Assembly (NCBI GenBank): GCA_964016985.1
Contig: OZ024821.1
Coordinates: 85,347,035-85,411,034, forward strand
Length of the DNA stretch: 64,000 nucleotides
DNA from: Anodontia alba
Lineage: Eukaryota > Mollusca > Bivalvia > Lucinida > Lucinidae
Direction: 5' to 3'
This document shows, one piece after another, positions 11,865-23,705 of the stretch. The notes under the pieces are model-generated. The model searched no databases. It saw only the letters and a list, made by a program, of their open reading frames with translations, and was not told the origin of the DNA. The number at the start of each line of letters is the position of its first letter. Positions within the stretch are counted from its first letter, which is position 1. A program made the position numbers and the translations under genes.

Positions 11865-11955
11865 TGCTTTTGTTTGTTTGTTTGTCTGTCTGTTTGTTTG
11901 TTTGTTTGTTGTTTTTTTATTGTTTTTTTTTTTGTTTGTTTGTTTTTTTTGCATG
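11865..11955 (+). repeat. (TTTG)n / T-rich low complexity
   Basis: Repeated TTTG/TCTG units and T runs. Open frames reading Cys/Phe/Val here are artefacts. Confidence 0.9.
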
Positions 11956-12119
11956 TTTGTGATTTTAATGTTTCTTTCAATGAATTAAGAGAACAATGCC
12001 ATATAAAATAATAAAAAAAAAATCTCTTTTTAAAACTGCTCAGTCTGATTTTCAAAGTCTGATTTCAAAAGCAAACCTTAATATATCTACTTTGTATTTC
12101 AAGTAATACGTTGAGGAAA

Positions 12120-12320
12120 CTGTATACGCTTGGTAGATTTTCTTCCATTTTAACAAGGGAGACAATTTTTGTAACTTTCTGTTATCTTTCCTCCATATCA
12201 GGCTTTTCTGAAAGGGGTCTACTCTAAAAGGAAAGAATTTGCTCTATTTAGGAAAAATTCTTACCTTTTAGAGTAGATGCCTATTCAGAAGGGAGGTAAT
12301 CAGTTTTTACAGGGTTGCCT
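12120..12320 (+). repeat. CTACTCTAAAAGGAAAGAATTTG hairpin element
   Basis: Arms TCTACTCTAAAAGGAAAGAA and TTCTTACCTTTTAGAGTAGA around GCTCTATTTAGG. Flanks have AGGGAGACAATTTTTGTAAC. The same hairpin recurs at 18760-18870, 19430-19800, 27000-27065, 48600-48740 and 61337-61435. Confidence 0.75.
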
Positions 12321-12420
12321 CCCCTGAAGGTGTATCCATTCCCCTTAAATGTCCTAAAATTCCATACACTTCATTCCATTTTTTTCCTGATTTTTGGGTT
12401 TGTTTTTTTTTAGTTTCTTT

Positions 12421-12684
12421 TTATACCCCGCCACATGATAGTGGTGGGGTATTATGGTTTCACATTGGACTTGTGTCTGTCCATCCGTCTGCCTGTCAAT
12501 CATACGTCTGTCCATCCATATCTCATTTCCAGATGATAACTTGAGTAAACATCAATGGATTAACCAAACTTGATACTTGCATTGATATTAAGGAGATCTG
12601 GTTTGGTATTGCAAAATGGGCAAATTTCGTCAATGTTTGACAGTTATCTGCCTGCGACACGATAATGGTGGGGTATTATAGTTT
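12421..12684 (+). mobile_element. Short TATACCCCGCCAC element
   Basis: The head TTATACCCCGCCACATGATA with GTGGTGGGGTATTATGG, CTGTCCATCCGTCTG, one ATGATAACTTGAG unit, and the tail GATAATGGTGGGGTATTATA make it a shorter relative of 9129-9632. Confidence 0.75.
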
Positions 12685-12693
12685 AAGGTTTTT

Positions 12694-14195
12694 ATTGTCC
12701 CCCGCCTTTTCGAAGAAAAGTGGAGGGACACTGTTTTTGGTTTTCCTTGGGGCGTGGTGCATAGTGCGTGGTTCCAAATTTTTAGTAGGTATTTTGTCCC
12801 CTTAACTCCTCCCACAGTTTTTGTCCGATCCTTTTGAAACTTTACAGGTGTTTTAAGGATGGTCTGAAGATGTGCATGTGGTTTTTTCAGAATCCTGAAA
12901 TTATTTTTTATCACTTTTTACACATTTTGAACTTAGACATTTTTTGAGTTCTAATATTACAGAAGTCTATAGGGAGTAGGTACCTTGTCCCCTTAACTCC
13001 TCCCACAGTTTTTGGCCGATCCTTTTGAAACTTTACATGGGCTTTTAGGATGGCCTGAAGATATGCATGTTTTTTTTAGAATCCTGAAATAATTTGTTAT
13101 TACTTTTTCTGCATTTTGAACTTAGACATTTTTTGAGTTCTAATACTACAGAAGTGTATAGGGAGCAGGTACCTTGTCCCCTTAACTCCTCTGACAGTTT
13201 TTGGCCGATCCTTTTGAAACTTTATAGGTGCTTTAAGGATGGTCTGAAGATATGCATGTGGGTTTTTCAGAATCCTGAAATTATTTTTAATCACTTTTTA
13301 CAATTTTGAACTTAGACATTTTTTGAGTTCCAATATTACAGAAGTCTATAGGGAGTAGGTACCTTGTCCCCTTAACTCCTCCCACAGTTTTTGGCTGATC
13401 CTTTTGAAACTTTACATGGGCTTTTAGGATGGCCTGAAGATATGCATTTGTTTTTTTCAGAATCCAGAAATAATTTTTTATTACTTTTTCCACATTTTTA
13501 ACTTAGACATTTTTTGAGTTCTAATACTACAGAAGTGTATAGGGAGCAGGTACCTTGTCCCCTTAACTCCTCCCACAGTTTTTGGCCAATCCTTTTGAAA
13601 CTTTACAGGTGCTTTAAGGATGGTCTGAAGATATGCATGTGTTTTTTTTGGATCCTGAAATTATTTTTTATTACCTTTTACACGTTTTGAACTTAGACAT
13701 TTTTTAGTTCTAATATTTTAGAAGTCTATAGGGAGTAGGTACCTTGTCCCCTTAACTCCTCCCACAGTTTTTGGCCGATCCTTTTTAAACTTTATGTGGG
13801 CTTTTAAGATGGCCTGAAAATATGCAGGTGGATTTAGCAGAATCCTAAATCAATTTTTTATTACTTTTTCCACATTTTTAACTTAGACATTTTTTGCGTT
13901 CTAATATTACAGAAGTGTATAGGGTGCAGGTACATTATCCCCTTAACTCCTCCCACAGTTTTTGTCCGATCCTTTTGAAGATGTGCATGTGTTTTTTTTC
14001 AGAATCCTGAAATAATTTTTTATCACTTTTTCCGCATTTTTAACTTAGACATTTTTTGAGTTCTAGTACCTTGACCCCGTAACTCCTACCACAGTTTTAA
14101 GCTGATCCTTTTGAAACTTTACAGGTGCTTTAAGGATGGTCTGAAGATATGCATGTGGTTTTTTCAGAATCTTGAAATTATTTTTTATCACTGGT
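12694..14195 (+). repeat. GTCCCCCGCC element with 190-bp tandem array
   Basis: The head TTATTGTCCCCCGCCTTTTC (12694) is followed by about 7.5 units of about 190 bp. The motif TTGTCCCCTTAACTCCTCCC recurs near 12796, 12987, 13177, 13367, 13557 and 13747, with variant or truncated copies near 13937 and 14065. Each unit also has GGATGGTCTGAAGATATGCA and ACTTAGACATTTTTTGAGTT. Several reading frames of about 70 residues arise only from the repeat. Confidence 0.85.
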
Positions 14196-14654
14196 TTCCT
14201 GCTTCAATACTTAGGTAATTGATACAGGACCAATGGTCCTCTGGTTAACTTTACCATTTTTAACACCTCAAATAAAAATAAGGCAGGGGACATAAATTCC
14301 CCATGGAATTTGCTTGTTTTTTTATAAACTACTTGGTGGACTGGTAAACAAGAGGAGTTTGATCTTAGTCTACATTGTTTGCATATGCTAATTTGTGGAA
14401 ACAAAAATTGATGTGTAAAACTTTAGGACTGTAACCATACCTAAACCTTATTGAATTCAGATAGGGAATGGCATAGATCTTGAGTAGGCAACAGATGTTA
14501 AGACTCTTTTTCTCTGAAAAATCAAAAAAATGAAATAAAAACTGCCATCTGCTGCAATTGTGATTGGTGCTTTAACCCATTTATGCTGAGTGGGCTCTTC
14601 TACCTGAACTCTGTGGACCAGTCCATTTCCAGTTTAAGGGGTGTCTGGTCAGTT

Positions 14655-16615
14655 TTTATCCCCGACGGATAGGTTTGGGGGAAATAACGATCAGCATGGC
14701 ATCCGTCCATCCATAGATGCATCCTTCTCCATAACTTTGATACCCTCAGACATATTTCGTTAATATTTGGTAGGAATGTAGAGGAGGACCAGTAGGCATG
14801 TCTCGTGCAAGAGAGACGACTCTCACTGTCTTCATTATGTAGTTATCTCCCCTGAAGCCGAAATTTTGTGCGGACCATAACTCCCATACTGTTTGACATA
14901 ATTTGATAATATTTGGTAGGGATGAAGAGGAGGACAAGTAGGCGTGTTGCATGCAAGAGAGGCAATTCTCACTTTATTTGTTATGTAATTATCTACCCTG
15001 AAGCAGAAATTGCAGACTCATCCTTGTGCACTCCATAACTTTGATACCCTTAGACATAATTTGGTAATATTTGGTATGAATGACGAGGAGGACCAGTAGG
15101 TGTGTTGCGTGCAAGAGAGACAACTCTTACTGTCTTTGTTATGTAGTTATCTCCCCTAAAGCCAAAATCTTGTACAGGCCATAACTCCCATACTGCTTGA
15201 GATAATTTGATAATATTTCGTAGGGATAAAGAGGAGAACCAGTAGGTATGTCACTTGCAAGAGAGATGACTCTCACATCATTCATTATGTAGTTATCTCC
15301 CCTGAAGCAGAAATTGTAGACTCATCCTAGTGCACTCCATAACTTTGATACCCTTAGACATATTTGGATAATATTTAGTGGGAATGAAGAGGAGGACCAG
15401 TAAGCATGTCACGCGCAAGAGAGGCAACTCTCACTGTCTTCTTTATGTAGTTATCTCCCCAGAAGCCAAAATCTTGTGCAGGCCATTACTCCGATACTGT
15501 TTAAGATAATATGATAATATTTGGTAGGGATGAATAGGAGGACCAGTAGGTGTGTCGCTTGCAAGAGAGACAACTCTCACTATTTGTTGTGTAGTTATCT
15601 CCCCTGAAACAGAAATTGTACTCATCCTCTTGCATTCCATAAATTTGATACCCTTAGACATATTTTGGTAATATTTGGTTGGAATGAAGAGGGGGACCAA
15701 TGGCATGTCACATGCAAGAGAGACAACTCTCACTTTCTTTGTTAAGTAGTTATTTCCCTTTAAGCTGAAATCTTGTGCAGGCAATAACTCCAATACTGCT
15801 TGAGGTAATATGATAATATTTGATAGAAATGAAGAGGAGGACCAGTAGGCGTGTCTTGTGCAGGAGAGACAACTCTCACTTTTTTTCATTATGTAGTTAT
15901 CTACCCTGAAGCCAAAATCTTGTGCGCTCCATAACTTTGATACCTTTAGACATATTTTGATAATGTTTGGTAGAAATGAAGAGGACCTGTAGCGTGTCGC
16001 ATGCAAGAGAGACAACTCTCACTTTCTTTGTTATGTAGTTATCTCCCTTGAAGCCAAAATCTTGTGCAGGCCATAACTCCCATACTATTTGAGATAATAT
16101 AATATTTGGTAGAAATGAAGAGGAGGACCAATAGGCATGTCACGTGCAAGAGAGACAACTCTCACTTCTTCGTTATGTAGTTATCTCCCCTGAAGCCAAA
16201 ATCTTGTGGGCTCCATAACTTTGATACCCTTAGACATATTTTGATAATGTTTGGTAGAGGTATTGGTAACAACCAGTAGATGTGTCACATGCAAGAGAGA
16301 CAACCTCTGCTTGATTGTTTTCTAGTTTCCTCCCCTGAATGAATTTCTATGCCAAATTCTTGAGTATGTGGTTTGAAATACTTTGTTAATGTTTGGTAGA
16401 GGCATAGATAAGGACCAGTAGGCATGTCGTGTTCACGTGGACTCTCACTTTCTCCATCGTGTACTTATTTCCCCTGATGCGGAAATCTTGTGCAGGCCAT
16501 AACTCCCATACTGTTTGAGATAACTTGATAATTTTTGGTAGGGACATATATCAAGTCAAGAAGGTGTGTAGCATGCAAAAAGGACAACTTTTACTCTGTT
16601 GATTTTTTACCTCAA
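14655..16615 (+). repeat. CCCCGACGGATAG element with ~148-bp tandem array
   Basis: The head TTTATCCCCGACGGATAGGT is followed by about 12 units averaging 148 bp. Landmarks are GAGGAGGACCAGTAGGC(A/G)TGTC and GTAGTTATCTCCCCTGAAGC near 14783, 14931, 15091, 15238, 15396, 15542, 15696, 15841, 15985, 16128, 16273 and 16415. The 190-codon open frame on the minus strand at 15443-16015 is a by-product of the repeat. Confidence 0.85.
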
Positions 16616-17329
16616 TAAACATACAGCAAGTTTATTTACCTTTACAAAGCATTTATTTTTGCTATTATTTCTGAATATATACACTCACAAATTCAAAGTA
16701 TTTGCAAATATTGTGTATCCTGTACAAATTATCTCATCAGAAGTAACTGTTAGATGATTTTGACGAAAATAAAAAAAAAATAAATAAAAGAACATGCAAA
16801 AATAAAATTATTAACAGTACACTTATTATTCTTATCACTTATTATTTTGGTTACATTTGCATCTTTTTACTTTGCCCTGTTTCAATATTTCCATGATATC
16901 AATTAAAATACCCCGGTACACTAAATTTAGAAATGGCAGGTTGGTCCTGGGATTTGCCATCTCCTCTGATGGCTATTTTTATTGTCATGTTTTATTGAAA
17001 TACCTGTAATTAATGCAAACAGTGTAGACCCTGATCCAACACCATGTTCTGCAGCCTCTGACAGAGCTCTAGATAAGAGGGAGTAAAGGGTATTTCAGCA
17101 TTGATTTTTTTGAAAATCAGCATTGAAATTGAAGTTGAGGGGGTAAAATACTCAATGAAATTTTGTGTTTCAGCATTGAAATTAAATTTAGGGGGTACTG
17201 TTGTCAGTGAACTTTACAGCTTCTAAACAAAAAAGCAATTTCCCTCACATTGATTCTTTTGTGAGCAGTAGCAGTACAAAAGATCAGAAAGGGGTTAACC
17301 TTAAAGCACTAACAACAAATACATTTCTA

Positions 17330-17445
17330 GATGTTTTTTTTTTTTTTTTTTTTTTTCAGAGAAAATAAAGCTTGGCATTTGATGTGATTATCTGCATAAC
17401 AGACAATTCACATCAAATGCCAAGCTTTAATTTCTCTGAAAAAGT
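17330..17445 (+). repeat. AAGCTTGGCATTTGATGTGA hairpin
   Basis: TCAGAGAAAATAAAGCTTGG and TTTGATGTGAATTGTCTG arms face their complement around TCTGCATAACAGA, preceded by a T run. Similar hairpins with TCAGAGAAAATAA ends lie at 20850-20930, 24180-24290 and 47615-47700. Confidence 0.78.
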
Positions 17446-17829
17446 TAGGATTTTGTATGCTACACTTTGCTTTAAGAGTTAAGCATTGCAAAAGGGCATT
17501 TAAGCATTGACCTTAAAAGCAGGGGGTAAAATATTCTTTGTATCAAACCCTTATCTAAAGCACTGCTCTGATCTGGATCTGCACCATTTGCCAATGTCCT
17601 ATCTATGGGACGCTAGGCATAAATGAGTTGAGGGTTCCTAAGGAGCCATGTAACCAGTTAAGACCCAGATGACCAGTGCATGTATCCTTGAGTCTGGTTA
17701 GGATCTTCAGGACACACTGTCACTGTGTTTATAAAGTGAGGTTTGTTTTGGGAAAATAGCAAAGCTCCTGACCAGACTTTGCAGAGGCACTTGCAGATGT
17801 AGATCGCTACCAGCTGATTATGTTTGTAC

Positions 17830-18023
17830 ACAGCTCCAGATAAGATGCTTTTCCGCAACGGAAAAGAACTGATATTTTCATATTTCTCCCCGAAAATATG
17901 TAATGGGTACTCCTCAGAAGTCCCTCACTGAGGTGCTTACAATGAGTACCCACAACATACATTTTAGTGGAGAAATAAGAAAAATATTATGTGGCTACCC
18001 TCTTTTATCAAGGGCTATGTTAG
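17830..18023 (+). repeat. GTGGGTACTCATT hairpin element, diverged copy
   Basis: Arms TAATGGGTACTCCTCAGAAG and ACAATGAGTACCCACAACAT flank CCCTCACTGAGGTG. TTTTCATATTTCTCC and GGAGAAATAAGAAAAATA extend the stem. Confidence 0.75.
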
Positions 18024-18056
18024 TAGGAGGCCTTTTGTTATCCCTCAATCCATGTA

Positions 18057-18387
18057 CAGTCGACTCTCGTTATCTGGAATTCCAAGGGACTCACTGAAAC
18101 ACTTCAAGATATCCGTACTTCGACATATCAGAGTTGAGAGAGTGAAGAAAACAATAAATTGAACAACCACATTTAACAAATGAATATGTAATTTGACTCC
18201 TGAAGTTAGAAATATGTATATAAAATAATGTGGAAAAGAGGAGAAATTGCTCCTTAGCAATTTCTCCTCTTTTCCACATTATTTTGTTACCTGTTTCATA
18301 GTTTCATGTTAAAACAGGGACCAGATTTTCACTTCGAGATAAGCGGTTATTGGAAATAAGCGAGTTCGAGATAACGAGGTTTGACTG
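18057..18387 (+). mobile_element. pogo-like hairpin MITE, copy 1
   Basis: The ends are CAGTCGACTCTCGTTATC and (right, inverted) CAGTCAAACCTCGTTATC, flanked by TA. The centre is a palindrome of GGAAAAGAGGAGAAATTGCT. TA target and CAGT termini fit pogo/Tigger-type elements; nonautonomous. Confidence 0.88.
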
Positions 18388-19429
18388 TATTTATGCTGTA
18401 TGTCTGTAAACACGGGGAGGAGGACATATTGATTTTGGTATGGATCCCGTTGGCATTGGCATTGGCGTTGGCATGACACTTTCTTGGATGTACAATAGCT
18501 TATGAACCAGTGTTTGGATTCTTACCAAATTTTAATGGATATATAATTCGGACATAACAAAGAGCTGTTAAGGTTTTGGTGACCTTGACCTAATCACAGC
18601 AGAAAAACTGAAAATTCGTGGTGGGGGAACATCTGTTATCTCTGAAAACTCTGTTACTAGTTATTAAGTGTTTTTACTGTTAGTTTAATAATAATTTATA
18701 TGCTATAAGACGAGTGGATACATCTAAAAGAAAAAGCATTTGGAGCTGAACATTTGCCTCCCTTTTCTAAGGGAGACCCCAGTCAGAAAAGAGTTTGCTT
18801 TCCTGGTAAATGAATCTTTTCTCAAAATGGGACTATAAAAGGAAAGAACTTTGAGAGAGGAGAGGCATTTTCATGTCAGAGTGCTTTCCCTTAGATTAAG
18901 CTAGTTTCAAGTTTGAAAAAAAAATAGAATGTTACATATTTGGATATTAAGGATGCAGAATGCCCCACTTACCACTAGCCTTGCAAACACACACAAAAAA
19001 GGTCTTGGTAAATATACTTGTATAGTAATAGTAAAAAGTAGATTGCACCCAGGTCACTCCCAATCTCTCCCACACACACATATCAATAAACTGTTCCTGA
19101 TATATAGTGTAATATGTAAAGCTCTACATATGCAGGACAGTCAAAGCTCTCAAAGTGGAGCTAACATGGGAGCAATTTTTTCCTATTTCATAGCTCCACA
19201 TCAAGTTGGAAAGCACAGCTTTCATGACAGAGTGGTCTCCCTTGGAGTTGTATTTATTCCCCTAAAGAAAAAAAGAGTATACAATCTACTCAGGCCATAT
19301 ATTTGATTTAAGGCTCAACATAAGGGTTCTTTTTTTGCATAACCCATGTCAGCCTGCACATTTGTGAGGTCTGATTGGGAGACTTTACTGTATCTGTTAT
19401 AGCAATAAAATATGGTTACAGTGAATGGA

Positions 19430-19800
19430 TACATCTGGTACTTTGACCACCATTTTTTTAACGAGGGAGATAACTTTTGTTACTTTCTGTTTGCTTTCCT
19501 GTAAATCAGTCACTTTTTGAAAAGGGGTCTTCTCTAACAGGAAAGAATTTGCTCCCTGTGGGACTTCTAAAAAAGATGTCCTCTCTAAAAAGAAAATAAT
19601 TTTCTTCCTGTGGGACTTCTAAAAAGATGTCTTCTTTAAAAAGGAAAGAATTTGCTCCCTGTGGGACATCTAAAAAGATAACTTCTCTAAAAAGGAAAGA
19701 ATTTGCTCCCTGAGGGAGCAAATTCTTTCCTTGTTAGAGAAGAAATCTTTTTAGAAGGGAGGCAAAGTCTTGACACAAGAGTTACCTCTCCTGAGAGCAT
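19430..19800 (+). repeat. CTCTAAAAAGGAAAG hairpin element with amplified left arm
   Basis: GGAAAGAATTTGCTCCCTGT occurs about four times as about 60-bp direct units (19540-19715) before a single inverted arm GGAGCAAATTCTTTCCTTG (19716). One arm therefore expanded tandemly. Confidence 0.78.
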
Positions 19801-20159
19801 TTACCTTAATCTGATCAGGACTTTTAATGTCCACTTTAAAGAATATAGTATTTACCCAAGTATGCGGATAAATGGCTGAGCAAACAATGTACATGCAGAT
19901 CAAACACTGAATTCTGCAACATCTAATCAGGGTCTACACTGTTGGGCACTCATTCAGCATTTTTTCAGACACATCAACAGGTAGTATAAAATGGACTTAT
20001 TCAAAATTTAGGGAAGTTAAGGTGTTATGGTGTGAGAATATTTAGATACGGTAGTAAAATGCTTTAAAATATATTGATTGGCAAAGGAGGACTTTATCAG
20101 AATGCATGGATGTGCAGGCCGATCTAGCCATTCATTGTTTGCTTGTGAAATCAGGTCCC

Positions 20160-20425
20160 TTTTCTCAGTGGCTCATATATTCATATCTCCAGATAAAGCT
20201 GCTTTGTTATTTTTTTGCCATGAAAACATATGTTGTGTTACTCATTAGAAGCATCTCACTGGGGTGCTTCTAATGAGTACCCACAACATGTTTTAATCGA
20301 GAAATAAGAAAAGAGCAAGGTGCTTCTGATGAGTACCCACAACATACATTTTAGTGGAGAAATAAGAAAAAAGTATCTGGATACGTCTCTTATCTGTAGC
20401 TCTGTTATATTGAAAGGCCTGTATA
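20160..20425 (+). repeat. GTGGGTACTCATT hairpin element with duplicated right arm
   Basis: Hairpin GTTACTCATTAGAAGCATC against GGTGCTTCTAATGAGTACCC, then a second arm copy (GGTGCTTCTGATGAGTACCC, 20320-20355). Ends are ATCTCCAGATAAAGC and CTTATCTGTAGCTCTG. Part of the local duplication with 22016-22460. Confidence 0.8.
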
Positions 20426-20679
20426 TGTACAATTTCTTATTACCGTACTGACCCTAAGTATTGGGACAACTTACCTACTTGCCATATTTGTCCGAAAAGT
20501 TGAATTAGTCCATTCTGTTACCTGTTGATGTGTGTAAAATATTGCTATATGTATGGAAAACAGAGTAGACCCTGATCAGATGCCACATTCTGCAGCATTT
20601 GATCTTGGTCTACAATGCTTGCAAAGGCCTGTCTGTCCTAATATTTAGGGTTATTATGGTAGTATGCACAGGCTGATGT
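20227..20679 (+). repeat. Local duplication, left copy
   Basis: Nearly identical to 22016-22460 over about 450 bp, offset about 1789 bp. It includes the hairpin with duplicated arm, GGAAAACAGAGTAGACCCTG and the CCCTAAGTATTGGGACA segment. Few substitutions; one short indel occurs around ATTCTGCAGC. Confidence 0.85.
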
Positions 20680-21269
20680 AAACCACATTACAAACATGCT
20701 GAAGTATACAGTTTTTAGGTATCACAGATTATTTAATTTTATAAAATAAGAAAAAATTGTGTTGTCTTTGCTTGCATTTGATAGCTGTTTAACACTTAGC
20801 ACTCTGGGTAAAAATTTCAGCAGACAACATTTTGAAATATTTGTCTTATTTTTCCCATAAAAAAGGATTTAACATTTCATGCAGATTGTCTCCAATGAAG
20901 ACAATTTGCATGAAATGTCAAAATGAGAAAACTATGACCAATTTGTCATCTGCTAAATTAGCCCAGAGAGTGGTAAAGTTTAAAAGCTTAATTTTACGTT
21001 AATATTTTGCTAGTAATTTGATAAAGTAGAAAATACTCTTGAGTAGTTGTAGAAGAAAATGTCACTAGTTACCAGAATTTACACCACAGAACCAATATTT
21101 TTCTATGCCAATAAATTTGATAAAATGGTGAAAATGTGCTAGAACAGTAGAAAGTGCCACAATTGTCAATATTTACAACACAGAACATAGCTCCAGGAAA
21201 AGATTTTTCATCAAAAATAAGCTGATATTATTCTTATTTTATCTCAAAAGATGTATTTTGGGTATTCAT

Positions 21270-21715
21270 TATAGAGATCAAACATGGTTTTTCATGTATT
21301 AACATTCGCACGTCCCGTGGGAGGTGTTGAAAACCGAGGCCGAAGGCCGTTGTTTTCAACACCTCCCAAGGGACCTGACAAATGTTAATGCATTGAAAAA
21401 CCATGTTCAGTCACTGTTATTGCATAAAAACTGAAAACATTTGCTCCATTTTGCATTATTTCTTGCACTATTTTGTTTCGCATTTTCACCGATGTCGCGC
21501 GAATGCTATTTCCATGGACTATGCTCATTTGAGGGCATGGTAGTACACATCTTGTGACGGGAGCAATTCTGTGGCCCCGGTACCAGCATATTGAAAGTTG
21601 CGTAGCCGTGCATTAACAGCGTGTAACTTGCCTTGTGAATACGAGGCTTTTCGCTGGTTAATACACGGCTGTTAATAACGTGTGACACTGCTTTTTATGC
21701 AATAACAGATATTTG
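21270..21715 (+). repeat. Palindrome plus inverted-end element, locally GC-rich
   Basis: AACATGGTTTTTCATGTATT and GGGAGGTGTTGAAAAC face their complements around CCGAGGCCGAAGGCCG (21278-21405). A second pair, TGTTATTGCATAAAAA (21415) and TTTTTATGCAATAACA (21690), brackets CG-containing sequence. No ORF of note. Confidence 0.75.
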
Positions 21716-21764
21716 TTTTTAGGGGAAACTAAGAAATATTTATGTGGATACTCCTTATATCTGA

Positions 21765-22765
21765 GCGCCAGAGGAATTGTTAAGAAGGAGTATTTGGTGA
21801 TAATTATGGGATAATTTTCTCCAGCTCTTCATAAAAACATATGTTGTGGGTACTCGTTAGAATGGCCTCACTGAGGTACTTCTAATGAGTACCCACATGT
21901 TTTTATGGAGAAATAAGAAAAATTATCCCAGAATTATCACTAAATACTCCTTATAAATTCCTCTGAGCTAAGAAGGAGTATTTGGTGATAACTTGGATAA
22001 TTTTCTCCAGCTCTCCATATGTTGTGTTATTCATTAGAAGCACCTCACTGGGGTGCTTCTAATGAGTACCCACAACATGTTTTAATCGAGAAATAAGAAA
22101 AGAGCAAGGTGCTTCTGATGAGTACCCACAACATACATTTTAGTGGAGAAATAAGAAAAAAGTATCTGGATACGTCTCTTATCTGTAGCTCTGTTATATT
22201 GAAAGGCCTGTATATGTACAATTTCTTATTACCTTAATAACCCTAAGTATTGGGACAACTTACCTACTTGCCATATTTGTCCGAAAAGTTGAATTAGTCC
22301 ATTCTGTTACCTGTTGATGTGTGTAAAATATTGCTATATGTATGGAAAACAGAGTAGACCCTGATCAGATGCCACACATCTGATCTTGGTCTACATTGTT
22401 TGCAAAGGCCTATCTGTCCCAATATTTAGGATTATTATGGTAGTATGCACAGACTGATGTGGGTACTCATTAGAATGGCCTCACTGAGGTACTTCTAATG
22501 AGTAGCCACGTTTTTATGGAGAAATAAGAAAAATTATCCCAGAATTATCACTAAATACTCCTTATAAATTCCTCTGAGCTAAGAAGGAGTATTTGGTGAT
22601 AACTTGGATAATTTTCTCCAGCTCTCCATAAAAACATATGTTGTGGGTACTCATTGGAAGTACCTCGGCGAGGTGCTTCTAATGAGTACCACAACGTATG
22701 TTTTATGGAGAACTAAGAAAAAATTATCCCAGAATTATCACTTAATATTCCTCTCAACAATTTCT
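21765..22765 (+). repeat. Cluster of GTGGGTACTCATT hairpin elements
   Basis: At least four hairpins (21845-21895, 22022-22075, 22460-22505, 22640-22690). Intervening AGAAGGAGTATTTGGTGATA and ATTATCCCAGAATTATCACT pieces are present. Near-identical blocks recur (21850-22020 and 22459-22630), so the cluster grew partly by duplication. Confidence 0.78.
22016..22460 (+). repeat. Local duplication, right copy
   Basis: Partner of 20227-20679. It then runs straight into a GGGTACTCATTAGAATGGCC hairpin that is itself a repeat of 21850-22020. Confidence 0.85.
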
Positions 22766-22845
22766 TGGAGCTCTAACAATTGATCTCCACAGAAATGCTT
22801 TTATTTTAATATTTGAACTGGTGCAGAGTACCATAATTACACTAA

Positions 22846-23045
22846 GTATTGGGACACCTTACCAGACTTGTCCTGACATTTGAAAAAAAGTCAATTTTAC
22901 TACCTATTGATGTGTATAAAATATTGCTGGAATGAGTGGCAAACAGCATAGACCCAGATCAGATGCAGGGTTCTGTGGTGTCTGATCTGGGTCTACACTG
23001 TTTCCTTAGACCTATCTGTCCCAATACTTAGGGTTATTGTGATAA
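22846..23045 (+). mobile_element. CCCTAAGTATTGGGACA hairpin element
   Basis: Left CCATAATTACACTAAGTATT and right AATACTTAGGGTTATTGTG are inverted. The core is GGCAAACAGCATAGACCCAG ... GATCTGGGTCTACACTGTTT. Related copies or pieces lie at 20448-20665, 22240-22445, 40740-40870, 46675-46800 and 55045-55265. Confidence 0.8.
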
Positions 23046-23208
23046 TTAAGGCGAATTGATATACCTTGAGATTTTTCGCCATTTTTCAAAGGGAGACAAC
23101 TTTTGTAGGTGGGAATTTGCTTCCCTAATAGTTCAGTCCTTTCAAAAAATAGGGAGTTTTCTTCAAGAAAAGAGTTTGCTCTCATAGGGAGCATTTTTTT
23201 TTCTTTTT

Positions 23209-23419
23209 TAACCCTAGTTCTGCTGAACCTGGATATGCCCTGCCTTTGCAAACAGCATAGATCCAGATTAGTTTGCTTCTGAAGAAGCCAACTGATCTGG
23301 ATCTACTGTGTTTGTCATTGAGTATGTGAATTTGTATAAAAAAAACCTGGATAAAGTAATCTAATTGGCTAAAAATTGACATGGGCATGTCATCTTAATT
23401 TATTCAGTATGGCAGGGGA
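23209..23419 (-). mobile_element. CCTGCTGAA foldback element, copy 1
   Basis: Left TAACCCTAGTTCTGCTGAAC, core GATCCAGAT...ATCTGGATC hairpin, right CATCTTAATTTATTCAG. Same layout as 23497-23705, reversed relative to 41831-42040. Confidence 0.75.
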
Positions 23420-23496
23420 TAAATGTAGCTTCTCGAATGAGAATGGAGGTACTATTTTCCAAGTGTTATTTTCCTTGAAGATGTATTTATTCCCCT

Positions 23497-23705
23497 TAAC
23501 CTAGTCCTGCTGAACCCGGATATGTCCTGCCTTTGCAAACAGTGTAGATCCAGATCAGTTGGCTTCTGAAGAAGCCAACTGATCTGGATCTGCACTGTTT
23601 GCCATTAAGTATGTGAATTTATGTCAACAATCTGGATCAAGTAATCTGATTGGCTGAAAAATAGACTTGGGCGTGACATCTTAATTTATTCAGCAGGACA
23701 AGGGT
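23497..23705 (-). mobile_element. CCTGCTGAA foldback element, copy 2
   Basis: Core is a perfect palindrome (GATCAGTTGGCTTCTGAAGA and its complement) between TTTGCAAACAGTGTAG arms. Flanks are CTAGTCCTGCTGAACCCGG and TTTATTCAGCAGGACAAGGG. Confidence 0.85.

Noticed and set aside
12630..14195. Several minus-strand frames of 60-95 codons with the shared peptide MIKNNFRILKK
   Set aside because: They are periodic products of the 190-bp array, not a gene family; the same peptide appears in the array at 31290-31568.
15443..16015. 190-codon open frame on the minus strand
   Set aside because: It consists of three to four copies of the ~148-bp array unit read through; the internal protein repeat follows the DNA period and there is no domain.
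18929..19306. 125-codon open frame on the plus strand
   Set aside because: No recognisable domain, low-complexity start, overlaps repeat-like sequence (ACACACAC, hairpin flanks); no splice partners found.
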